A stretch of DNA of 47,500 bases, from NCBI GenBank assembly GCA_905221605.1, contig CAJNDS010002834.1, positions 573,174-620,673 on the forward strand. The letters are read 5' to 3'. Under the pieces are notes generated by a model. The model was not told the origin of the DNA. It searched no databases and saw nothing but the letters and a program-made list of their open reading frames with translations. Positions 33,777 to 41,784 of this stretch are shown here, in pieces. Within the stretch, counting starts at the first letter, position 1, and every line of letters begins with the position of its first letter. The translations under genes and the position numbers were made by a program. This DNA comes from Symbiodinium natans. Taxonomy: Eukaryota > Sar > Dinophyceae > Suessiales > Symbiodiniaceae.

Positions 33777-33892
33777 TTTCTAGGGTTGAGGGTTCAGGGT
33801 TTAGGGTTCAGGGTTTAGGGTTTAGGGCTTAGGGTTGAGGGTTTAGGGTTTAGGGTTCAGGGTTTAGGGCTTAGGGTTGAGGGTTTAGGGTT
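33777..33892. repeat. TTTAGGG array with higher-order period
   Basis: A block of TTCAGGG, TTTAGGG, CTTAGGG and TTGAGGG units recurs about every 50 bases. Confidence 0.94.
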
Positions 33893-34066
33893 CAGCCCCA
33901 AGAGGGACCATTAGTCCCCTCGGGCCTCCGTCCCAGGGCCTTTCTCCTTTGCCAGGCCTCCTTCCCAAGACCTCCTTCCTTCCCAGAAGCCTCCTTCCAA
34001 AGCACTCCCTCCGGCCTTCCTTCGCAAGGCCTTCTAACCATGAGTCATGGATTCCCAAAGTCCTGA
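33893..34066 (+). CDS. open block, unrecognised
   Basis: Fifty-seven codons: QPQEGPLVPSGLRPRAFLLC, QASFPRPPSFPEASFQSTPS, later GLLTMSHGFPKS and TGA. It includes imperfect CTTCCTTCCCA-type repeats, so it could be repetitive rather than coding. Confidence 0.35.
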   Translation, partial: QPQEGPLVPSGLRPRAFLLCQASFPRPPSFPEASFQSTPSGLPSQGLLTMSHGFPKS

Positions 34067-34101
34067 GCCCTATCTAGGTTCATGGACTCTTGGGGTCATA
34101 G

Positions 34102-34194
34102 TGCCGCGAAGGAGCTCCCGCGTTTCCCCGGAGCAAGCGAGAGGACTGGCCCATGGGCGGGGGGATAGGAGAAAAAGAATTGCAGGGGGATTGG
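34102..34194 (+). CDS. exon-like block with canonical donor
   Basis: After GGGTCATAG: CREGAPAFPRSKREDWPMGG then GIGEKELQGDW, followed by GTGAGT, a consensus 5' splice site. Good candidate. Confidence 0.5.
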
Positions 34195-34454
34195 GTGAGT
34201 TCTTACCCTAAACCCTCAACCCTAAACCCTAAACTCAAAAACATGTTTTCCATTTAACCACCCCGCCCCCCCCCCGCCCAGGTTTCCCCCCTTTGAAGAA
34301 CCTTAATTATACCGAAATAGCCTTAATTATGGGGGGGGGGAACTTCGGTGACGCGGGGTCGTTTCGAGGGGGGTAGTAGGGTAGTAGTGGAACCCATGAT
34401 CCCCCAAAATGCCGGGTAGGTCCAGTCAGTGCACGGGTAGTGAGGGACACTGTT

Positions 34455-34511
34455 CAGGGTTTAGGGTTGAGGGTATAGAGTTTACGGTTTAGGGTTTAGG
34501 GTTTAGGGTTT
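34455..34511. repeat. TTTAGGG array, target of the transposon
   Basis: Seven units, interrupted at GGGTTT by the element that follows. Confidence 0.93.
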
Positions 34512-35327
34512 TACTTAATTGACCCCGCCGACTTATCGACTTATAAGTAAGTGATATGTATCGATTAAGTTGTTTATCTTGGATTTATGTTTGTTTTATG
34601 TAATTAAGTTCCAGATAAGTTCGACGTTTTTTGCTTGACATATCTCGGACTTAGGAACTTATGCGTGTTATGTCAACAAACTTACATCGAACTTATCTCC
34701 ACTTATCTGTTTTACATTTTGGGATGTTTTTCACTGGTTAGAGCGTGCATTTCAGCTAAAATTGAAGAAATCGGTCTTGCAGCCCCTGCAACAGATATTC
34801 TATAGTTGCCTGGCAGCGTTAAAGCCTCCCCGGCCACCTCGGGACGCTTGGGCGCCTTGTCCGCCAGGGGTCCGCCCGGTGTCCGCCAGTGTCCGCGACA
34901 ATTTACGTCAAGCCCTGGCTCGCGGACGTTCACTTCCGAGGAAATGATGTCCGCCTGCATGGGCTCATATAAGCCCGGACCCCGCGCCACTACCATCGGG
35001 TGTCGTCTGCTGTCCGCGGGTGTCCGCGAGCCGGTCCGCAAAAAGTGCCAATGTCCGCGGAGTTGGCCTGCTTTTTCCTTGTTTTCGCACGTTTTGCCTT
35101 GCCATGCTTGCAAGAAGCAAAAGGTCTCTCTGCATCTCTGGGCATAGTTTTCTGCCATGCCTAAGCCGTCCGCCTTTTTTGTTTCGAAACAAAGGTGCTG
35201 TTCATGAAACGATGAAAAAGCAAGCCTACGAACTTATACACAACTTATCTCCTACTTAAAACGTATGTAAGATAAGTCCAGCATAAGTTCAAATTAAGTT
35301 CATATGTACCACGGCGTCAATATAGTA
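34512..35327. mobile_element. candidate TIR DNA transposon (816 bp)
   Basis: Ends TACTTAATTGACCCCG and CGGCGTCAATATAGTA (13 of 16 bases pair as inverted repeats). GGGTTT lies directly outside both ends (34506-34511, 35328-35333), a possible 6-bp target duplication in telomeric sequence. Both ends carry many ATAAGTT/AACTTAT motifs, like subterminal repeats. The GC-rich centre has about ten GTCCGC motifs and no telomeric repeat. A 148-codon open frame on - and 113 codons on + show no transposase motif I recognise, so it is probably non-autonomous. Confidence 0.65.
34712..35158 (-). CDS. open frame inside the candidate transposon
   Basis: 148 codons, longest non-repetitive frame in the window: MAENYAQRCRETFCFLQAWQ and on, later PGLDVNCRGHWRTPGGPLAD. 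No DDE motif, zinc finger or other domain seen. The GC-rich repeats may keep it open by chance. Confidence 0.3.
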   Translation of the reverse strand: MAENYAQRCRETFCFLQAWQGKTCENKEKAGQLRGHWHFLRTGSRTPADSRRHPMVVARGPGLYEPMQADIISSEVNVREPGLDVNCRGHWRTPGGPLADKAPKRPEVAGEALTLPGNYRISVAGAARPISSILAEMHALTSEKHPKM

Positions 35328-35394
35328 GGGTTTATGTTAGTAGCCTTCATCCTCAACCATAAGTAAAGCAATTTAAATCCTCCAGCCGTAAACT

Positions 35395-35498
35395 TACTGG
35401 TTCGTAGTAGGGAGTGAGGGGATGAGGTAATCTAAATAATCCCTTGAAGGGTATATGCTAGGGGACTAAATTCCCTCATTCTCTACTCAGAACCAGTA
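35395..35498. mobile_element. inverted-repeat element, family E
   Basis: TACTGGTTCGTAGTAGGGAG pairs with CTCTACTCAGAACCAGTA. A half copy (TTCCCTCATTTCCCTAGTAA, then GAACCAGCAG) is at 36104-36136. Confidence 0.65.
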
Positions 35499-35503
35499 GC
35501 CCA

Positions 35504-35648
35504 AAACCCTAAACCCCAAACCCTGGACCCTAAACCCTAAACCCTAAGCCCTAAACCCTAAACCCTAAACCCTAAACCCTACACCCTAAACCCTAAACCC
35601 TAAACCCTAAACCCTAAACCCTAAACCCTAAACCCTCAACCCTCAACC
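35504..35648. repeat. CCCTAAA array
   Basis: Twenty units. Confidence 0.98.
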
Positions 35649-35650
35649 CT

Positions 35651-35683
35651 AGCTAGGAAACCCTAAACCCCAGCTAGGAAACC
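35651..35683. repeat. 12-bp direct repeat around CTAAACCCC
   Basis: AGCTAGGAAACC at 35651-35662 and 35672-35683, separated by nine telomere-like bases. Possibly a minimal telomeric insertion. Confidence 0.7.
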
Positions 35684-35790
35684 TCAGAGCTTGGCATTTG
35701 TGTGCCCAGCGTTTGCACAGGGCAGGGGCGCCCGCGGGCGTGTCGAAGGCATCCGGCCCGTGCATGGTCCTTGAGGGGTAGCTACCTGCG

Positions 35791-35856
35791 GTTTAGGGTT
35801 TAGGGTTTAGGGTTTAGGGTTTAGGGTTTAGGGTGTAGGGTTTAGGGTTTAGGGTT
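35791..35856. repeat. TTTAGGG array
   Basis: Nine units, one TGTAGGG. Confidence 0.97.
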
Positions 35857-36002
35857 TAGGGTAGTTAGATGGGCCCTTCATAGGGTCCCTTACCTCCTTT
35901 GAAGGGTTCGAAGTCTTGCCCTTGGGTTGTATGGGGTACATAAGGGAGATTTCAGACGTCCCCTTTCAAGCGCCCGTACTAAGGGAACATGTAGCTACCC
36001 TA
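35857..36002. mobile_element. inverted-repeat element, family F copy 1
   Basis: TAGGGTAGTTAGATG at the left pairs with CATGTAGCTACCCTA at the right. Its tip reads on from the flanking TTTAGGG. Copy 2 lies inverted at 37247. Confidence 0.75.
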
Positions 36003-36195
36003 AGATTGGTGTGCCATACGGAGTAGTGGGGAGTATCAGGGAGCCTTGGTTCACACACACCCCTAGAACCAAATTTTCCCTTAAGGGATTGTATAGGGTA
36101 CCCCATTCCCTCATTTCCCTAGTAAGAACCAGCAGGTAATCCTTATAAACCTCAAGCCCGAGGCCCTGGCTGCTAGCCCTCATAGACCTTTGCAG

Positions 36196-36336
36196 ATGAC
36201 GTTGTTTCAACAACCCCCCTTGAGGCTGCACCTTACTTGGCGTCAGGCCTATATCCAGGGGCGCGAAAGCCATGAAACCCTGCAGCAGTCAAACCTCCTC
36301 GACTCTACCTGCCTGCCCACAAACTTTACACCCTAA
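36196..36336 (+). CDS. exon-like block, unrecognised
   Basis: ATAGACCTTTGCAG, then MTLFQQPPLRLHLTWRQAYI, QGRESHETLQQSNLLDSTCL, PTNFTP and TAA inside CCCTAAA. Forty-six codons, protein-like. Followed by a C-array. Confidence 0.45.
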   Translation: MTLFQQPPLRLHLTWRQAYIQGRESHETLQQSNLLDSTCLPTNFTP

Positions 36337-36930
36337 ACCCTAAACCCTGAACCCTGAACCCTGAACCCTAAGCCCCTTTCAATAACCCCTGAACCCGAAA
36401 CCCCTGAACCCCTCAACCCTAAAACCCCAAACCCCTTGTCAATAACCCCTGACGCCCTAAACCCTAACACCCTAAACCCCAAAAAACCCGACACCCCTAA
36501 ACCCCTGAACCCCTCAACCCTAAAAGGCCCCAAAAACCCAAATACCCGAAAACCCTAAACCCCCTAAAACCTCAAAACCCTAAACCCTAAAACCGAAAAG
36601 CCCAAAAACCCTAAAACCCTGAAACCCCTAAACCCTAAACCCGTTTTCAATAAACCCTGGCCCCCGAAACCCCTGAACAACCCTAAAACCCCAACACCCT
36701 AAGCCCCCTCCCAGACCCTGACAAAATCGCTACAATCCTAAAAGCCCAAAATCCGAAAACCCGAAAACCCGAAAACCCGAAAACCCTAAAACCCTAAAAC
36801 CCTACAAACCCTACAAACCCTAAAACCCTACAAACCCTACACACCCTAAACCCTAACCCTAAAGGCCCTAAACCCTAAAACTCCAAAACCCTAAGACCCC
36901 AAAGCCCCCCTCCCAGGCCTCAAAACTCCC
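36337..36930. repeat. degenerate CCCTAAA tract
   Basis: Six hundred bases of decayed C-strand units of 7-9 bases (CCCTAAAA, CCCGAAAA, CCCTACAAA). TTTCAATAACCCCTGA-type strings recur near 36378, 36440 and 36644, so a longer unit is also repeated. Confidence 0.85.
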
Positions 36931-36939
36931 CCCCCCCAC

Positions 36940-36996
36940 GTCGGCAGGCTGGCCATCCTAGCTGGCGCTTGGCGTGGGATCCCGGCAAAACCCTAG
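36940..36996 (+). CDS. short exon-like block
   Basis: VGRLAILAGAWRGIPAKP and TAG. Confidence 0.3.
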   Translation, partial: VGRLAILAGAWRGIPAKP

Positions 36997-37168
36997 GTTT
37001 AGGGTTTAGGGTTTAGGGTTTAGGGTTTAGGGTTTAGGGTTTAGGGTTTAGGGTTTAGGGTTTAGGGTTTAGGGTTTAGGGTTTAGGGTTTAGGGTTTGG
37101 GTTTAGGGTTTAGGGTTTAGGGTTTAGGGTAACCCTAAACCCTTTAAACCCTAAACCCTAAACCCCCT
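36997..37168. repeat. TTTAGGG then CCCTAAA, head-to-head
   Basis: Nineteen TTTAGGG units end at TTTAGGGTAACCCTAAACC (37123-37141) and continue as CCCTAAA. The order matches a telomere-telomere fusion. Confidence 0.92.
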
Positions 37169-37246
37169 AATCCCCAAACCCCAAGCCACCATACCTCAAG
37201 GTTCCTCTTGGGTTTCGCTCCACTACTCCGTATGGCACCCCAATCT

Positions 37247-37391
37247 TAGGGTAGTTACATGTTCCCTAGTATGGGCGCTTAAAAGGGGGCCCCTGAAAAA
37301 CCCCTTATGTACCCCATACAACCCCAGGGCCCACCTTCGAACCCTTCAAAGGAGGTAAGGGACCCTATTAAGGGCCCATCTAACTACCCTA
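37247..37391. mobile_element. inverted-repeat element, family F copy 2
   Basis: Reverse complement of 35857-36002, clearly similar throughout. The match continues about 30 bases past one end (CGGAGTAGTGG). Its right tip runs into a C-array. Confidence 0.75.
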
Positions 37392-37480
37392 AACCCTAAA
37401 CCCTAAACCCTAAACCCTAAACCCTAAACCCTAAACCCTAAACCCTAAACCCTAAACCCTAAACCCTAAACCCTAAACCC
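37392..37480. repeat. CCCTAAA array
   Basis: Twelve units. Confidence 0.98.
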
Positions 37481-37495
37481 TGACCTAAATAGTAG

Positions 37496-37651
37496 GGGCC
37501 GCCTTTGACTAGTAACCTTAAAAAAGTGAGCGAATCCCAAGTCTGGTTTCTGGAGTTTTGTGCAGTTCTGGCTGCTCTTCGATGGCCCAACTGGGAGTTG
37601 CTATTGCTTGCGCGAGGGCGTGTACATTGGCGTTCCATTCCGCAATCCTGA
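37496..37651 (+). CDS. open block, unrecognised
   Basis: GPPLTSNLKKVSESQVWFLE, FCAVLAALRWPNWELLLLAR, then GRVHWRSIPQS and TGA. Hydrophobic centre that could span a membrane. Followed by a C-array. Confidence 0.45.
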   Translation, partial: GPPLTSNLKKVSESQVWFLEFCAVLAALRWPNWELLLLARGRVHWRSIPQS

Positions 37652-37709
37652 CCCTAAACCCTAAACCCTAAACCCTAAACCCTAAACCCTAAACCCTAAA
37701 CCCTAAACC
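37652..37709. repeat. CCCTAAA array
   Basis: Eight units. Confidence 0.98.
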
Positions 37710-37856
37710 GTGTACTCTGCACTAGGTCTCGCGAGCATGTCGCTGGTTTTTGTTGTTCGATAAGCAGCCAGAGCAGTCTGGCGAGGGTGTCGCATGAGGA
37801 TTAGCTTTCAGGGTAACAGTTTGCGCCTACTTGGGGGTGACCTTCTTGCCCCTAAA
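37710..37856 (+). CDS. coding-like block with one in-frame TAA
   Basis: VYSALGLASMSLVFVVR, TAA (37761-37763), then AARAVWRGCRMRISFQGNSL and RLLGGDLLAP in the same frame. Confidence 0.35.
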
Positions 37857-37924
37857 CCCTAAACCCTAAGCCTTAAGCCCTAAACCCTAAACCCTAAGCC
37901 CTAAGCCCTAAACCAAAAACCCTG

Positions 37925-38041
37925 GCACCAGCAAGGCTGGCGGCCGTCGTGCTGTCCCCGCCGGCGCTCAGCTACGCAAGGCCCACCGGATCTAATTGCG
38001 CTCCAAAGGGTTTCGGGGCAGCCCTAGGTGGGGGACCCTGA
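37925..38041 (+). CDS. exon-like block, GC-rich
   Basis: APARLAAVVLSPPALSYARP then TGSNCAPKGFGAALGGGP and TGA. An alternative frame, GTSKAGGRRAVPAGAQLRKA, is basic and tail-like. Undecided. Confidence 0.4.
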   Translation, partial: APARLAAVVLSPPALSYARPTGSNCAPKGFGAALGGGP

Positions 38042-38114
38042 ACCCTAAGACCTAAACCCCAAACGCTAAGTCCTGAACCCTTAACCCAGAAGCTTGGGAC
38101 CATATGATGTGCAG

Positions 38115-38302
38115 GACTGAGTCCAAGCTTGATTTTTGAAGGCCATCTTATAAAGCAGATCCTGTGCTCGACGTCGGGTTTCGGAGGTTTTGGCCCTGTG
38201 CTTGCTGTCAGATACTACGACCCAGACATCTACGCTGCGCCGACGTACGGTGGCGGCGGAAGCGGCTATGGAGGCCGCTGCAGCACGGTATATATGAAGT
38301 AG
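38115..38302 (+). CDS. open block with good coding character
   Basis: After GATGTGCAG: LSPSLIFEGHLIKQILCSTS, GFGGFGPVLAVRYYDPDIYA, APTYGGGGSGYGGRCST. Glycine/tyrosine-rich C-terminal part and G/C-rich third positions. At GCACG|GTATAT the frame meets an inverted-repeat element and soon stops. No family recognised. Confidence 0.5.
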
Positions 38303-38416
38303 GGTTTTTTCTTGTATCCCCAAAAGGACACCCGGTATATACACTCACCAATATTTAAAAAAAGTAACCTTCTATACACTCACCAAACACAGTACTATAA
38401 ACCCTGCTTCATATAT
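38290..38416. mobile_element. inverted-repeat element inside a coding-like block
   Basis: ATATATGAAGTAGGGTTT pairs with AAACCCTGCTTCATATAT. TATACACTCACCAA is repeated inside (38338, 38373). AGCACG occurs just outside on both sides (38282-38287, 38425-38430). The left tip starts GTATAT, a possible donor. Removing the element and one AGCACG leaves CSTKNWHCWSFPRNVLVRAM open across the join. Confidence 0.65.
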
Positions 38417-38663
38417 GAATCGAGAGCACGAAGAATTGGCATTGTTGGTCCTTTCCTCGCAATGTCTTGGTCAGGGCCATGAGGGGACACCTTAGACCCG
38501 ACACCCTAAACCCGACACCCGAAACCCTAAACCCTGAACCCGAAACCCGAAACCTCGACCCACTGTGTCACACGGCTTTTCTTGAGGGCAAAGCCTAGAC
38601 CGGACAAGGGCTTGTAGTGTTGGGTTCTCTTTGGGTTCCAAGGGCTTAGGGCTTAAAGAATCT

Positions 38664-38729
38664 CACCCTAAACCCTAAACCCTAATTAAACCCTAAACCC
38701 TGAACCCTAAACCCTAAACCCTAAACCCT
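38664..38729. repeat. CCCTAAA array
   Basis: Nine units with one CCCTAATTAAA. Confidence 0.97.
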
Positions 38730-38741
38730 TTGAGCTTCCAG

Positions 38742-38815
38742 AGCTGCACCAGGGGGCGGCGGCGTTTTGCTGCCTCCGGTTGTGTGGGCGGCCTGCTCAG
38801 GAACAGAGTGGCAGG
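38742..38815 (+). CDS. exon-like block with both splice signals
   Basis: CCCTTTGAGCTTCCAG before, CAG|GTTTAGGG after. The frame ELHQGAAAFCCLRLCGRPAQ and a second frame (SCTRGRRRFAASGCVGGLLR) are both open. GC-rich. Confidence 0.45.
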
Positions 38816-38910
38816 TTTAGGGTTTAGGGTTTAGGGTTTAGGGTTTAGGGTTTAGGGTTTAGGGTTTAGGGTTTAGGGTTTAGGGTTTAGGGTTTACAGG
38901 GGTTAGGGTT
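38816..38910. repeat. TTTAGGG array
   Basis: Twelve units. Confidence 0.98.
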
Positions 38911-39049
38911 TGAGGTTTGAGGTTTGGCGTTTGAGTCGGGGCCCACGTTTCTTACGCTCCTTAAGCAGACCCCCCCCCCCCCTTTCAAAAAAGTAAAGGA
39001 ACTTCCTTATCATAGGCGCCAAAAATAGGCTTGAATCAGCCTCAACAAA

Positions 39050-39238
39050 ATGTTCTCTGTATGCGCCCGGGGCTTTTGCGTGAGAGCCTCTGGTGGTTGG
39101 TAGGGAAACGTAGGGAATGAAGGACTGCTAGTAGCAGCGGCGAATGGTAATGCATTGCCACAGCAGCAAAGCTATGCAGGAGCACCAGTGGTAATACTAA
39201 ACGTCCGCGTCGAAAGTGATAGTCGTGACCCACCCTGA
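39050..39238 (+). CDS. coding-like block with one in-frame TAG
   Basis: MFSVCARGFCVRASGGW, TAG (39101-39103), then GNVGNEGLLVAAANGNALPQ, QSYAGAPVVILNVRVESDSR, DPP and TGA: 62 codons from ATG. GTAGGG at the TAG could be a donor; otherwise a nonsense mutation. Confidence 0.45.
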
Positions 39239-39272
39239 ACCCTAAACCCTAAACCCTAAACTCGTAGTTGGA

Positions 39273-39521
39273 ATGGTACCAGGAAGATTGGCTCTCCTCA
39301 TGATAGTACACCGTTCCGTCCGCAAGAACCAGGCTACAACCCAGCAACCCTACACCCTAGACCACGCAAAGAGTGGGGGGTTGGGGGGGAGTGAGCTTCA
39401 GGGTGTAAGCTGTAGGCGCTCGTGTAGAGTTTATTGTTTAGGGTTTAGGGTTTTAGGCCTGAGGGGAGATCCCATGTGTGGGTTGGCTTTCCTAATGCTT
39501 CCAAGTGTTTGGCGTTTGTAA
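39273..39521 (+). CDS. open block, unrecognised
   Basis: Eighty-two codons from GTG-adjacent ATG context: MVPGRLALLMIVHRSVRKNQ at the start and DPMCGLAFLMLPSVWRL at the end, with telomeric codons (LGFRVLGLRG) between. TTT|GTAACT at the end is a possible donor. Confidence 0.4.
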   Translation: MVPGRLALLMIVHRSVRKNQATTQQPYTLDHAKSGGLGGSELQGVSCRRSCRVYCLGFRVLGLRGDPMCGLAFLMLPSVWRL

Positions 39522-39582
39522 CTTCCGACCCTAACCCCTAAGGGGTAAACGAAAAGGAGGCCCTTTGGGTTTTGGGTTGCAG

Positions 39583-39683
39583 GCCGTGTGGCCCGCCGCA
39601 GAAGCTACCCAAGGGTAGAATTTGTCCTGCTCTCGATGCCCCTTCCCTACGCTGTACATGTTTGTAGAGCCCCCGGGCCCTGA
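39583..39683 (+). CDS. exon-like block with acceptor
   Basis: GGGTTTTGGGTTGCAG, then RVARRRSYPRVEFVLLSMPL, PYAVHVCRAPGP and TGA. Confidence 0.4.
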
Positions 39684-39959
39684 GCCCTAAACCCAAAATC
39701 CGATTATTATTATTTGTAGTGACCCCAAACCGAATCCCAAAACCCAACCACTCCGAAACCCCTAGCCTCCCCAAGCCAGAAGAAAATCTACTCTGAACCC
39801 CCCAACCCTGAAACCTTAAAGCTCTCAGAACCCTAAACCCTAGAAAGCCTAAACCCTAAACCCTGAAACCGTAAGTTTGCGCTTAGCATTTAGGTTTTTA
39901 GGGTCTAGGCTTGAGGGTTAGGGTTGGGGCTTAGGGTTTACTGTTAAGCCTCCCACGAA

Positions 39960-40105
39960 GAAGCAGAAGAAGAAGAAGAAGAAGAAGAAGAAGAAGAAGA
40001 AGAAGAAGAAGAAGAACAAGAAGAACAAGAAGAACAAGAAGAACAAGAAGAACAAGAAGAAGAAGAAGAAGAAGAATAAGAAGAAGAAGAAGAAGAATAA
40101 GAAGC
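39960..40105. repeat. GAA trinucleotide microsatellite
   Basis: About 48 GAA/AAC-AAG units. Poly-F and poly-S frames on - are artefacts. Confidence 0.98.
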
Positions 40106-40205
40106 AGAAGAGACTGTGAATCTTAAAGTCCCTGAGCCGCAAACGTCCACGAAGAATCGCCGCCAGAGTGACCCCTCTTCTCATTCAGACCTTGATCGGG
40201 TTTAG
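40104..40205 (+). CDS. exon-like block after GAA repeat
   Basis: AEETVNLKVPEPQTSTKNRR then QSDPSSHSDLDRV and TAG in TTTAGGG. Hydrophilic, disordered-like; the acidic repeat may be its upstream extension but has in-frame TAA. Confidence 0.4.
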   Translation, partial: AEETVNLKVPEPQTSTKNRRQSDPSSHSDLDRV

Positions 40206-40271
40206 GGGCTTTGTGCCTAGGCTTCTGGGTTTTTTGGGGTGTGGCCCGTAGTAGGGGCCTAAACAGGGAAG

Positions 40272-40394
40272 AACCCTAAACCCCAAACCCGAAACCCTAA
40301 ACCCTAAACCCGAAACCCTAAACCCTAAACCCGAAACCCTAAACCCTAAACCCTAAACCCTAAACCCTAAACCCTAAACCCTAAACCCTAAACC
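40272..40394. repeat. CCCTAAA array with CCCGAAA period
   Basis: CCCGAAA occurs every third unit (21-base period) in the left half. Confidence 0.98.
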
Positions 40395-40396
40395 GC

Positions 40397-40483
40397 CTGA
40401 GGTCTTCAAGGACCGACACTCTCATGAGCTCCGTTCTGGGGATGGGCTCACGTGATTGGACCACGGTGGCCGGCCGGGTATGG
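40397..40483 (+). CDS. exon-like block
   Basis: LRSSRTDTLMSSVLGMGSRD then WTTVAGRVW, directly between C-array and G-array. Confidence 0.45.
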
Positions 40484-40585
40484 GGTTTAGGGTTTAGGGT
40501 TTAGGGTTTAGGGTTTAGGGTTTAGGGTTTAGGGTTTAGGGTTTAGGGTTTAGGGTTTTTAAGGTTTTAGGTTTTAGGTTTTAGG
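40484..40585. repeat. TTTAGGG array
   Basis: Eleven units, then TTTTAGG variants. Confidence 0.98.
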
Positions 40586-40648
40586 TCGGTATTTCTGCGG
40601 TCAAGTGTTAGTTCCTACCCCCCCCCATGTACCCCTAAACCCTCAACA

Positions 40649-40831
40649 CTGAAAGATAGTGAGGGAAAAGGACGAGCTAACTACGCACAAAGAAGCGGGC
40701 TTTCGGCTTCGGCTTTTGGGGTTGAGGACTTAGCGATTAAGAAAAGGCCGAGAGACTTTGAGCACCTGCTGTTGCAAGACATGGCTACTAAAGTGCAGGA
40801 CTGGTGGTTTCCAGTAGGTTTTAGGGTTTAG
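40649..40831 (+). CDS. open block with good coding character
   Basis: LKDSEGKGRANYAQRSGLSA, SAFGVEDLAIKKRPRDFEHL, then LLQDMATKVQDWWFPV into a TTTAGGG array. Sixty codons, mixed charged and hydrophobic. No domain recognised. Confidence 0.5.
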   Translation: MKDSEGKGRANYAQRSGLSASAFGVEDLAIKKRPRDFEHLLLQDMATKVQDWWFPVGFRV

Positions 40832-40855
40832 GGTTTAGGGTTTAGGGTTTAGGGT
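40832..40855. repeat. TTTAGGG array, short
   Basis: With the preceding bases, five units. Confidence 0.95.
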
Positions 40856-41001
40856 TCAGCGTGTCAACCTTGTTTAGTACGGAAGGCGCTCGGTAATAAG
40901 GTTCAGAGGATTTCAGACAGAGGGCTTCAGGAGGTTTGGAGGGTTTACCCCAAAGCCCCGAACCCTAATGTCAGTCTTGCGCCGCCCCTAGAAGTAGGGT
41001 T
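40856..41001 (+). CDS. open block, unrecognised
   Basis: SACQPCLVRKALGNKVQRIS, DRGLQEVWRVYPKAPNPNVS, then LAPPLEV. Forty-seven codons between TTTAGGG arrays. Confidence 0.4.
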
Positions 41002-41082
41002 TAGGGTTTAGGGTTTAGGGTTTAGGGTTTAGGGTTTAGGGTTTAGGGTTTAGGGTATTCGGTTTAGGGTTTAGGGTTTAGG
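41002..41082. repeat. TTTAGGG array
   Basis: Twelve units. Confidence 0.98.
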
Positions 41083-41099
41083 GGTTCCTTGCCTTCGCA

Positions 41100-41412
41100 G
41101 CCTGGAATGCGCCACATCGTCTGGACTCGGCAAGGCAGGCTCGGCCTCATCCAAGACATGATCCGTGAAAGCGGCGACAGAGGGACGTCCATCCGAAACT
41201 ATTTCATGAACACAGGCCTGTTCCTGGCCTTGATGAGCTTGATCATGTCGGATATCGGTGCGAAACTTGGGAGATCACCGACCACCGCGACTCGCCAGTT
41301 CCGAGAAAGAGGAGATTGCCGACCTCATCGCGGAGGGCGACGATGGAACCAGTTTGTTCGGCAAAGCCACGGGCCCATCTTCGCAATCACAGACCCTGAC
41401 GTCTAAGCCTTA
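41100..41412 (+). CDS. longest non-repetitive coding block, frameshifted
   Basis: Follows CCTTGCCTTCGCAG. The first frame reads PGMRHIVWTRQGRLGLIQDM, IRESGDRGTSIRNYFMNTGL, FLALMSLIMSDIGAKLG. The +1 frame then gives ASSEKEEIADLIAEGDDGTS, LFGKATGPSSQSQ and TAA. A slip near 41270-41300 (mutation, assembly error or tiny intron) would join them, about 103 codons. One hydrophobic stretch (GLFLALMSLIM), then an acidic helix. Family not recognised. Confidence 0.6.
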
Positions 41413-41533
41413 AGTAAAGCTTCCCACCCGAAATCCTAACAATAAGAGAGGTCCCAAATCGGAAGCCCGAAGTGTAAGTCCTAAACCCTAAACCCGAAAA
41501 ATAGCATAAACCATCAAAAGTCCTGCAATACAT

Positions 41534-41562
<29 letters not shown>
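41534..41562. repeat. poly-C tract (29 C)
   Basis: Pure C run in degenerate CCCTAAA-type surroundings (41430-41740). Confidence 0.97.
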
Positions 41563-41564
<2 letters not shown>

Positions 41565-41784
41565 CAAAACTCGACAAGCCCTAAACGCCCTATTTACAAA
41601 CGCGATGGCCACAAAACTACCCCAGAAACCCATAGAACCCCAAAAGACCTATAAACACCCTATAAACAAAGCTAATCAACGCCTCTAAGCCCTATTAAGC
41701 CCTGCATCCTAGACCGGCCCTACACCCCAAAACCCTCAACCCTAATGTGGGGTTTTCTATTACATAGGCCAACCCTGTACCCTA

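Noticed and set aside
34735-34800. tRNA-like or SINE-like segment (CTGGTTAGAGCGTGC)
   Set aside because: It resembles a tRNA D-arm, but no anticodon stem with T33 and no T-loop motif (GGTTCRA) could be placed.
35995-36273. 92-codon minus-strand frame
   Set aside because: It overlaps family F and E element sequence and a better plus-strand block (36196-36336) with an acceptor.
36333-36533. Minus-strand frame rich in G/F/R/V
   Set aside because: It is a translation of degenerate CCCTAAA repeats.
39918-40184. Poly-F and poly-S frames on the minus strand
   Set aside because: Products of the GAA microsatellite in different registers.
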